Positions 1-5,113 of a stretch of 19,518 nucleotides of DNA are shown here, piece after piece (within the stretch, counting starts at the first letter, position 1; every line of letters begins with the position of its first letter). The stretch comes from Dialister sp. UBA7295. Lineage in GTDB: Bacteria > Bacillota > Negativicutes > Veillonellales > Dialisteraceae. Position numbers and translations under genes: made by a program. The DNA is taken from positions 1 through 19,518 of the forward strand of contig DKQZ01000079.1 of assembly GCA_002471975.1 (NCBI GenBank). The letters are read 5' to 3'. The notes under the pieces were generated by a model. That model was not told the origin of the DNA. It made no database searches and was given only the letters and a program-made list of their open reading frames with translations.

Positions 1-201
1 ACCGTAACTGACACAGACCACAGTAACTGCCAATTGTCTCCATCCCAATCTATACTCCGCGGCCCATCAGGGCCGCCACCTTCCCGCACCCCGCGCCCCG
101 CTCCCCGAAATCTCGAAAATGTCTCCTCTGAGGCGTGCCGCAGTGAGGCTAAGACCCGAAAACCGTAACTGACACAGACCACAGTAACTGCCAATTGTCT
201 C
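1..201. repeat. 40-bp direct repeat pair, 161 bp apart
   Basis: Positions 1-40 and 162-201 are identical over 40 bases and diverge at base 41/202. Each copy contains the heptamer GTAACTG twice. The 121 bp between them is GC-rich and non-coding, with a perfect 7-bp hairpin (59-65 with 70-76, loop atca). The first copy starts at the window edge, so the array may continue to the left. The second copy ends 12 bp before the -35 box of the tRNA-like gene. Function is unknown. Confidence 0.85.
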
Positions 202-213
202 TACCAACACCCC

Positions 214-242
214 TTTACTTTTTCGAAAATATGCGATATACT
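214..242 (+). promoter_or_regulatory. Promoter of the tRNA-Cys-like gene
   Basis: A -35 box TTTACT (214-219) and a -10 box TATACT (237-242) are separated by exactly 17 bp. They match the sigma-70/sigma-A consensus at 4/6 and 5/6. The predicted start near 249 lies about 12 nt before the mature 5' end of the tRNA-like gene, as expected for a short pre-tRNA leader. Confidence 0.6.
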
Positions 243-260
243 AACTTAAGTCACACTTAT

Positions 261-336
261 GGCGGTGTAGCCAAGCGCCAAGGCGTGGGCCCCGCAAGGC
301 CCTTATCCCCGTGTTCAACTCCGGGCACCGCCTCCA
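261..336 (+). tRNA. Divergent tRNA-Cys(GCA)-like gene
   Basis: The 76-nt sequence resembles bacterial tRNA-Cys. The acceptor stem 261-267/326-332 has seven perfect pairs. It is followed by T at discriminator position 73 (a cysteine identity base) and an encoded CCA (334-336). The D stem is 270-272/282-284. Three features are non-canonical. The D-loop has lost the usual GG pair, reading GCC where a standard tRNA-Cys has GGT. The best anticodon stem, 287-291/298-302, closes a 6-nt loop CCGCAA, so C rather than T precedes the GCA anticodon. The T arm forms only four pairs (308-311/322-325) with a 10-nt loop, or five positions with two mismatches in the standard register. It has its own promoter and terminator. 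It may be a decaying copy, or a tRNA used outside translation. Confidence 0.6.
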
Positions 337-343
337 TAAAAAT

Positions 344-374
344 AACGCTTTGAGGAATCCTCAAAGCGTTTTCC
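344..374 (+). terminator. Intrinsic terminator of the tRNA-like unit
   Basis: A perfect 12-bp hairpin (344-355 with 359-370, 3-nt loop) starts 8 nt after the CCA end and runs into a T-rich tail (369-372, then CC and further Ts). It closes a single-gene transcription unit. Confidence 0.85.
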
Positions 375-435
375 TTTTGCCCGGATTATGTAAGTAAAAA
401 ACTTGAAATACATTCAGGACGGAATACCGGATTTT

Positions 436-588
436 AAAGTTATCAGTTACCAGTTATCAGTTCGCAGTGAAGGTGGCGCCTTGGGGCGCAATATATCAAT
501 TCAGTCATAATGAATACATATAAAAAAAGGCCCGCCATCCAATCTGATGCGGGCCCACCTTCTCTGAGAACTTTGAACTGATAACTTT
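436..588. repeat. Palindromic element copy A (MITE-like)
   Basis: The 153-bp element has perfect 13-bp terminal inverted repeats, AAAGTTATCAGTT at 436-448 and its complement at 576-588. Both arms are rich in the heptamer ATCAGTT. Inner arms pair GAAGGTGG with CCACCTTC. It contains a small hairpin near 476-490 and a second hairpin, GGCCCGC (529-535)/GCGGGCC (549-555). It is non-coding and lacks a transposase. Copies B and C share this layout. If mobile, it would depend on an enzyme encoded elsewhere. Confidence 0.75.
522..556 (-). terminator. Minus-strand terminator inside element A
   Basis: Read on the minus strand, the 7-bp GGCCCGC/GCGGGCC stem, extended by three inner pairs past a bulged base, is followed directly by seven Ts (522-528 on the plus strand are A). 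No minus-strand gene lies immediately upstream, so it would back up the terminator of copy B. Confidence 0.55.
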
Positions 589-657
589 CCACATACAGTT
601 ATCCACTTAATCTGAATATAAAGAATAACTGAAATTCAAGCGGAATACCGGATATTG

Positions 658-821
658 AAAGTTATCAGTTCTCAGTTCTCAGTCATCAGTGAAGGTGACG
701 CCCTTCGGGCGTATTTTATATGAATATCTCCATAGGGAACACATATATAAAAAAGGGCCCGCCATCTAAACAGATGCGGGCCACCTTTACTGAGAACTAT
801 GAACTGATAACTGATAACTTT
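658..821. repeat. Palindromic element copy B (MITE-like)
   Basis: The 164-bp element has the same perfect 13-bp terminal inverted repeats as copy A (658-670 and 809-821), with extra ATCAGTT-type heptamers inside each arm. An inner hairpin at about 697-712 has a GACGCCC-type stem with a TTC loop. The GGCCCGC/GCGGGCC hairpin is at 756-782. The preceding CGGAATACCGGAT (641-653) matches 420-432 before copy A, so A and B together form a tandem direct repeat with a 221-bp period. Confidence 0.75.
749..782 (-). terminator. Terminator behind the DUF805 gene, inside element B
   Basis: On the minus strand the stem formed by 776-782 and 756-762, extended by AGAT/ATCT past one bulged base, is followed by six Ts (749-754). 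It lies about 93 bp downstream of the DUF805 stop codon and is the first plausible terminator for that gene. Confidence 0.65.
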
Positions 822-874
822 TTCACCTGAAGTTTTCCACTTATGTGAAACTCAGCCCTCCAGGACACCAGCGA

Positions 875-1822
875 TCAGTCTTTCGGCACCGGCCCGTACT
901 TGTTCTTCTTCGCCTCTCCCGGGAAGAAAGCAAGGACTACGATGGCGATGAAGAAGATCACGGCTACCGTACGGGTGGCATTGAGCTGGCTGCCCAGGAA
1001 ATTTCCGCCCAGCTGGTTGATGGCCAGAAGGATGAGGAAGAAAATCCAGTAATACCAGTGGGATTTCCCGATATCCGAAAGTCGTCTCATGCCCAGGCTG
1101 ATGAGGGAAATAAAGCAGAGGGTCCCCAGGATGAGGAATCCCACAATGAAGGGATTGGCTTCGCCGATGAAAAGCTCCGGACGAAGGACGGTGATTACGA
1201 AAAGAATGACCGAAGGGATGAGCATGCCAGGCATTCTCTTGATGTAGGTTTTCCGGCTCATCCGTCCCACAGGGTCAAACCAGGTCTTGATGATCTTGTG
1301 ACTGATGCCCTTCTTTTCTTCTGCTTCCCGTTCTTCGATGGCTGCATTGTTGGAAAGGGCTTTGGCATCCTCACTGTCCATGAGGGCAATGGTCACCACA
1401 TTTTCCCCTTTCTGGGGCTTCGTGATGAAAATGGAAGTCACCGTATCCGCAAAAATCGTCATGCCTGCCGCGTCCTGAGGCTCTCCCTCACTCTTTGCTA
1501 CAGTCTTGATAAAATCTTCTCTGTCTTTAACGGGCAGTTCCATGTAAATGGCGGCAGTCTTTTTATTTCTGACGCACACACCCACGATGGCGACTTCCGT
1601 GCCGTAGAAATCAAATTTCTCCTCTCCTTCGGAAAGGGAATAGAATTCCACATGTCTGTCTTCGTCTTCGCTTTCCCTGGTAGCGGTGTAATTATGGGAA
1701 ATCTGGCGCAGCGTTTCGCCCAGACGAAGCGATCCTGCCTTTCTGGGCTTTCTCTGCTTCCTGCCAGTGGCGGCTTTCCCTGCGTTTTCTGTAATATCCG
1801 GTATTTCAAAATCCATGGCCAT
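875..1822 (-). CDS. DUF805 membrane protein with extra soluble N-terminal region
   Basis: The C-terminal part matches the DUF805 family, whose function is unknown. It has the hallmark segment WFDPVGRMSRKTYI, four hydrophobic membrane segments, the conserved RRLSDIGKSHWYYW between segments two and three, and the ending FFPGEAKKNKYGP. Before this lies a charged soluble region of roughly 180 residues with no recognised domain, which most DUF805 proteins (about 110-150 residues) lack. The start chosen gives 315 residues and sits 9 nt after AAAAGGAG. A longer reading from 1864 would place this ribosome site inside the gene. A start at 1828 is also possible but too close to the site. The gene begins 87 bp after the stop of the upstream transporter gene and may be co-transcribed with it. 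Confidence 0.8.
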   Translation of the reverse strand: MAMDFEIPDITENAGKAATGRKQRKPRKAGSLRLGETLRQISHNYTATRESEDEDRHVEFYSLSEGEEKFDFYGTEVAIVGVCVRNKKTAAIYMELPVKDREDFIKTVAKSEGEPQDAAGMTIFADTVTSIFITKPQKGENVVTIALMDSEDAKALSNNAAIEEREAEEKKGISHKIIKTWFDPVGRMSRKTYIKRMPGMLIPSVILFVITVLRPELFIGEANPFIVGFLILGTLCFISLISLGMRRLSDIGKSHWYYWIFFLILLAINQLGGNFLGSQLNATRTVAVIFFIAIVVLAFFPGEAKKNKYGPVPKD

Positions 1823-1868
1823 ATTCATATACTCCTTTTCAGGGTCGTCCCTGTTCTTAATCATTCTA

Positions 1869-1897
1869 TTGTATCATGGACAGGCCCGGGAAGGAAA
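1869..1897 (-). promoter_or_regulatory. Possible promoter of the DUF805 gene
   Basis: A -10-like TACAAT lies at 1869-1874 on the minus strand. A poor -35 (TTCCTT, two consensus bases) sits 17 bp upstream. A start near 1862 would give a leader that includes the AAAAGGAG site and would support the start at 1822. This is weak evidence. Confidence 0.25.
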
Positions 1898-1909
1898 TAT
1901 ATTTCATGG

Positions 1910-2854
1910 TTATGCCCTTTTTTCGTTCAGTCTGGCCGATTGATGGACATGATGATGGGTATCGGCCGTATTTCCTCTCGGTTTGAATACAAGAAGCATG
2001 ATAGAGCCCGCCACGATCATAAGCCCTCCGATCCAGGACCATACCGTCAGCACTTCATCCCAGAAAATCCACCCGAAAAGGGCATGAAATAATATTTCAC
2101 TGTACATGAGGAACGATACGACCACCGAATTCACATGCTGGAAAGCCCAGGTCATAAACATCTGGGCCGACAGGGCAAAGAGGCCCAGGCCCGCTGCCCA
2201 GAGCCATTCCGGGCCGGAAGGCATGGCAAAGGCTTCTTTCTGCATCATGGTAATCCCTACAATGAGGCTGAAAATCTGGAAATAAAAGACGATTTCCGTA
2301 TTCGATTTGAACCCTTTCTCCGCCAGCCGGCTGATCACGATGTAGGCGGCGGCAGAGAAAAATCCTCCTCCTATGCCATAGAGGGCATATAAATTGAAGG
2401 AAGAATAATTCCAGATCTGCACCACCACCAGAGTCCCCAGGGCAATGGCCAAAAGACCGGGTATGGCTTCTTTCGGCAATTTGTCGTGAAGGAAGATGGG
2501 CGAGAGGATGCACATAAAGAAAGCCGCCAGCTGAGACAGAATCTGCGCATCCCCCAGGGTCAGCCCTTCGATGGAAACGAAATAAAAGAAAAGCGCAATG
2601 CTCCCGAAAAGACCCCGGAGCGACAGCATGAACCGGTGCTTTCCGGTATAGAATTTCTCTCCGCTCTGCCAGGTCAGGACAGGAATAAAGAGGATACCGA
2701 AAAGCCCGCGGAAGAAAGTCATTTCCCCCGAAGGCATGGGTTCCAGAAGACGGGCGCAGCCGCTCATGAAAGCAAAGGAAAGGGCCGCCGCCAGGGTACT
2801 GATGATACCCAGGGCGATACTGCTCCTTTTTCTCTTCTGGGACTTGATGGCCAT
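1910..2854 (-). CDS. EamA/DMT-superfamily transporter, copy 1
   Basis: The 314-residue, very hydrophobic protein has about ten predicted membrane helices in two five-helix halves, the usual DMT (drug/metabolite transporter) layout. Family-like segments are MPSGEMTFFRG near residue 40, SIEGLTLGDAQILSQL near 94-110 and the closing WIGGLMIVAGSIMLL. The substrate cannot be predicted; relatives export amino acids, nucleosides or drugs. It aligns without gaps over most of its length with the next gene upstream (3281-4159), so the pair is a tandem duplication. This copy adds a basic N-terminus (KSQKRKR) and a His-rich tail (THHHVHQ). The ATG has almost no Shine-Dalgarno sequence. No terminator separates it from the DUF805 gene. 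Confidence 0.88.
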   Translation of the reverse strand: MAIKSQKRKRSSIALGIISTLAAALSFAFMSGCARLLEPMPSGEMTFFRGLFGILFIPVLTWQSGEKFYTGKHRFMLSLRGLFGSIALFFYFVSIEGLTLGDAQILSQLAAFFMCILSPIFLHDKLPKEAIPGLLAIALGTLVVVQIWNYSSFNLYALYGIGGGFFSAAAYIVISRLAEKGFKSNTEIVFYFQIFSLIVGITMMQKEAFAMPSGPEWLWAAGLGLFALSAQMFMTWAFQHVNSVVVSFLMYSEILFHALFGWIFWDEVLTVWSWIGGLMIVAGSIMLLVFKPRGNTADTHHHVHQSARLNEKRA

Positions 2855-3073
2855 CCTGAAACGGGCCAGCGGATTATAGGCAATTTTCGTCTGATACGAA
2901 TGAAAGTCTCCTTAAATGCACATTTTTTATTATTTTATTTTATGATTTTTAAAATAATAAACCAATGTTCAGTTCAGGCCATTCATCCGATACCGTATAA
3001 AATTTAAAAACTGACTTTTTTCAAAAGAGGATGTACAAAATAGAGATCAATATTTTAAAACTTCAGGAAAAAT
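2855..3073. other. Non-coding, AT-rich gap upstream of transporter copy 1
   Basis: No gene is visible. The stretch holds the possible -10 box above, an unused AAGGAG at about 2911-2916, and an all-AT perfect 11-bp inverted repeat (2926-2936/2951-2961, 14-bp spacer). The rest is featureless AT-rich sequence up to palindromic element C. Confidence 0.6.
2873..2901 (-). promoter_or_regulatory. Candidate promoter of transporter copy 1
   Basis: A perfect -10 box TATAAT lies at 2873-2878 on the minus strand. The -35 region is poor (best TTCGTA at 16 bp). It would start RNA near 2866, only about 12 nt before the ATG, leaving no room for a normal ribosome site. Confidence 0.35.
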
Positions 3074-3236
3074 AGTTATCAGTTATCAGTTGCGGTGGCC
3101 GCCTTTTTATAGGAGAGCCGGCCCTTTTATGTAGGGATTTAAACATTTCAATGAGAGCCGCATAAAAAATGGCCCGCTACCCAATATAGTGCGGGCCTCC
3201 TCCACTGATAACTATGAACTGAGTACTGATCACTTT
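3074..3236. repeat. Palindromic element copy C (MITE-like)
   Basis: A third, more divergent copy of the family, about 163 bp. The left arm has two ATCAGTT heptamers (3074-3091). The right arm has ACTGATAAC (3204-3212) and a degenerate outer repeat to 3236. The GGTGGC inner arm and the GGCCCGC/GCGGGCC hairpin (3171-3197) are kept. The centre differs completely from A and B, so selection or recent movement has conserved the ends and the hairpin only. Confidence 0.7.
3164..3197 (-). terminator. Terminator behind transporter copy 2, inside element C
   Basis: On the minus strand the 7-bp stem of 3191-3197 with 3171-3177, extended by two inner pairs past a bulged base, runs through one A into six Ts (3164-3169). 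It lies 84 bp after the stop of transporter copy 2. Confidence 0.65.
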
Positions 3237-3280
3237 TTTAATTTCTGGCATTTCAACCTGGTGTAATATTTTATATTCCC

Positions 3281-4159
3281 CTATTTCCTTCCCGAAGGCT
3301 TCAGCAGAAGCAGCAGCATGGATCCCGCCACAATGAAACCCCCGCCAATCCATGACCAGAGAGTCATCACCTCATCCCAGAAAACCCATCCCATGAGGAT
3401 ATGGAATAAAATCTGGCTGAACATGATGAAAGACACAATAATGGAATGAATATGCTGGAAAGCCCAGGTCATCAGCATCTGCGCAATGAGAGCAGTAAAC
3501 CCGATGGCGATGGCCCAGAACCACTGCATGTCATGGGGCATGAGGAAATCTTCCTTCACCATAAGGAGAAGACCGGTAATGAGACTCCAGAGCTGGAAAT
3601 AAAAGACGATCTCCGTATCCGACCGGAATCCCCGCTCCCCCAGCATACCGATGGTCAAATAGGCCCCCGCACAGGCAAGGCCGCCCAGGGCCCCGTACAG
3701 GGCATACAGATTAAAACCTGAAAAATTCCATACCTGCATCACCGTCATAGCCCCCAGGGCAATGAGGAGAAGAGCCGGAATGACCTGACGGGGCATTTTC
3801 TCCTTCAGAAATAAAGGAGCCAGGATACACATGAAAAAAGCAGAAAGCTGCCCCAGAATCTGCCCGTCTCCCAGAGTCAGGCCCTCAATGGAAAGGAAAT
3901 ACAGGTACAGCGCAATAGACCCGAAAACCCCGCGCAGCGTCAGGAGCCCCACATGGGTGCCCGAGAAAATCCTCTGCCCGTTCTGATGAGCGATGAGAGG
4001 AATGAAAAGCAGCCCAAAAAAGCCCCGGAAAAAAGTCAGCTCCCCCGAAGGCATGGGTGAGAGCATCCGCGCGCACCCGCTCATGGCCGTAAAGAAAAGG
4101 GAACAGAGAAACGTCGCAAGAATCCCGGCGGTCAAAGTATTTCTTCCTTTCATGCCCAT
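3281..4159 (-). CDS. EamA/DMT-superfamily transporter, copy 2
   Basis: The protein has 292 residues, about ten predicted helices and the two-half DMT layout. It shares MPSGE-TFFRG, SIEGLTLGDGQILGQL, FNLYALYG, EIVFYFQ, TWAFQH and WSWIGG with the downstream paralogue. It is an inner-membrane carrier of unknown substrate. The start at 4159 follows AAGGTGAG at normal spacing and lies 18 nt after the predicted RNA start. The frame stays open to 4297, but the extra 46 residues would overlap the promoter and do not resemble the paralogue, so they were rejected. A second ATG two codons in (4153) is also possible. It carries its own promoter and, behind it, the terminator in element C, so it is probably transcribed alone. 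Confidence 0.9.
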   Translation of the reverse strand: MGMKGRNTLTAGILATFLCSLFFTAMSGCARMLSPMPSGELTFFRGFFGLLFIPLIAHQNGQRIFSGTHVGLLTLRGVFGSIALYLYFLSIEGLTLGDGQILGQLSAFFMCILAPLFLKEKMPRQVIPALLLIALGAMTVMQVWNFSGFNLYALYGALGGLACAGAYLTIGMLGERGFRSDTEIVFYFQLWSLITGLLLMVKEDFLMPHDMQWFWAIAIGFTALIAQMLMTWAFQHIHSIIVSFIMFSQILFHILMGWVFWDEVMTLWSWIGGGFIVAGSMLLLLLKPSGRK

Positions 4160-4183
4160 GCTCACCTTCTTTCGTATGTACCT

Positions 4184-4212
4184 ATTGTAGTAGGCGGAAC
4201 ATCTTTTGACAA
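4184..4212 (-). promoter_or_regulatory. Promoter of transporter copy 2
   Basis: On the minus strand TTGTCA (4207-4212) and TACAAT (4184-4189) are separated by exactly 17 bp, each matching consensus at 5/6. The predicted RNA start is near 4177, and the ATG at 4159 follows with a good ribosome site. This is one of the strongest promoters in the window. Confidence 0.7.
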
Positions 4213-4470
4213 TGGGGAAATCCTGTGCTCCCTTTCCCGGAATGAAACTAAGGAAATCGCATAGCAGAAATGCTGACAGCTTTGGGAGCTTCCCCAAAGA
4301 CGGCGAGGGACAGAGTCATGAAATCCTGATAACCGTAAACATCTGATTGTCAGCCTTCTCCCGCAAGATATGGAAATCATAACATCCCTATCATCCAAGC
4401 CTTCCTGCCGTCTGGATACTGCTGAAAAAGTGAAATGACTAAAGATCTTCTTAAATCCGGATATTTAATG
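4213..4470. other. Non-coding gap with nothing recognised
   Basis: The open frames here (for example minus-strand 4162-4398) have no family resemblance, no ribosome site and cysteine- and arginine-heavy composition typical of chance frames. I see no repeat, terminator or convincing RNA structure. It separates the divergently transcribed transporter and the putative structured RNA. Confidence 0.5.
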
Positions 4471-4478
4471 AATTTCTA

Positions 4479-4507
4479 ATGATACAAAATGGAATTTTTT
4501 CTACTAT
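4479..4507 (+). promoter_or_regulatory. Possible promoter of the structured RNA
   Basis: ATGATA (4479-4484) and TACTAT (4502-4507) lie 17 bp apart, each matching consensus at 4/6, with a T-rich spacer. RNA would start near 4514, exactly where the first paired segment of the folded RNA begins. This is a moderate-to-weak match. Confidence 0.35.
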
Positions 4508-4513
4508 ATGTAT

Positions 4514-4857
4514 AGAAGGCAAAACGAACGAGGCCTCGGGCCGAGCTCCATCCGATCCGCCAGGCGCCCAGAAATTTAAAGCGGATCCGGAGCAAAGCCC
4601 ACGTGTTCCTGATGCCTTCCATCCTCGAGGAAAATCAGGTTTTATAGTTTTTTACATCGAAATAAACTCCCGAATCCGAAACGATTCAGCAGCGGCAGCC
4701 TCAAGGCGTACCTGATTACGAAAAGGTATCCCACCTGGGGACTTCCTGCTGCCGATTGACAGGTAAGGCCTAAAGCTCCGGTGAGCGATGGATTCATCGC
4801 TCCGGAAGTTTATTCTGCTGTCCTGAAAGCCCTTTGCCCCGCGGCGAAGGGCTTTTC
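4514..4857 (+). ncRNA. Putative structured non-coding RNA, about 345 nt, class unknown
   Basis: No credible protein frame exists, but many complementary segments nest. Domain 1 is one long interrupted hairpin with stems 4515-4520/4614-4619, 4538-4541/4597-4600, 4545-4549/4589-4593 and 4554-4560/4581-4587. Domain 2 is closed by 4661-4668/4807-4814. It holds 4693-4698/4749-4754 with an inner hairpin 4709-4713/4724-4728, and the hairpin 4784-4790/4795-4801 with flanking CCGG/CCGG. Segment 4758-4762 can pair with 4818-4822, which would make a pseudoknot with the closing stem. A strong terminator ends it. It lacks the signature bases of tmRNA, RNase P RNA, SRP RNA and the common riboswitches I checked. 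It converges on the ribosomal operon, with no plus-strand gene behind it, so it is probably a stand-alone RNA. Confidence 0.45.
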
Positions 4858-4863
4858 GCTTTC
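4826..4863 (+). terminator. Terminator of the structured RNA
   Basis: A 13-bp hairpin (4826-4838 with 4843-4855, one T-G pair, 4-nt loop CCGC) is followed by TTTTCGCTTT. The T-tail is on the plus strand only to a useful degree, which fixes the direction of the transcript upstream. Confidence 0.8.
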
Positions 4864-5069
4864 ATAATCATCCCCTGTGATAACAGTTCGATTTCAGAAC
4901 TCCTGAAGGACATACTGTTTCACCCCTCCCACCGCCTCGGAAAGCAGCGGCAGGCGCAAGGTGGGTTTCACTTTCGTCACAAGGCCCACATGAGACTGAC
5001 TGATGTAACAATCTAAGGACAAAATAGGAAATCGGTCCGCATCCCTATTTCCCATCTGATTTTTCGCAC
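4864..5069. other. Intergenic gap between two converging terminators
   Basis: No gene is well supported. A 53-codon minus-strand frame (5055 down to 4894) and a 60-codon plus-strand frame (4834-5016) overlap each other. Neither has a ribosome site or a recognised family. The peptide of the minus frame ends in PLLSEAVGGVKQYVLQEF, which looks more protein-like than the rest and may be a remnant. AAATAGG (5014-5020 region) and CCTATTT (5044-5050 region) form a small inverted repeat. Confidence 0.4.
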
Positions 5070-5104
5070 AAAAAAACTGTGACCGGAGTGGTCACAGTTT
5101 TTTT
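5070..5104. terminator. Terminator of the ribosomal cluster, bidirectional
   Basis: An 11-bp perfect hairpin (5074-5084 with 5090-5100, loop GGAGT) has seven As on its left (5070-5076) and seven Ts on its right (5098-5104), so it works on paper in both directions. It begins 10 bp after the rplQ stop and closes the minus-strand S10-spc-alpha cluster. Confidence 0.88.
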
Positions 5105-5113
5105 ATTTCTTTA

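Noticed and set aside
584..842. DnaA-box-like sequences (TTATCCACT near 599-607, TTTTCCACT near 833-841)
   Set aside because: Each departs from the consensus, they lie in the duplicated flanks of the palindromic elements, and no dnaA, dnaN or AT-rich unwinding region is nearby.
845..2092. Plus-strand 415-codon open frame antisense to the DUF805 gene
   Set aside because: It has no family resemblance and a composition rich in His, Gly, Asp and Arg typical of antisense frames, and it runs through a clear DUF805 gene on the other strand.
436..3236. CRISPR array suggested by repeated ATCAGTT heptamers
   Set aside because: There are no regular 25-40 bp repeats with unique spacers and no cas genes; the heptamers are the arms of palindromic elements.
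4160..4297. N-terminal extension of transporter copy 2 by 46 residues
   Set aside because: It overlaps a strong promoter, has no ribosome site and has no counterpart in the paralogue.
4479..4715. Plus-strand 78-codon frame within the putative structured RNA
   Set aside because: Its composition is not protein-like, it has no ribosome site, and it spans only part of the paired RNA segments.
4514..4857. T-box, cobalamin, SAM, TPP or FMN riboswitch
   Set aside because: None of the conserved core sequences was found, and there is no plus-strand gene downstream to regulate.
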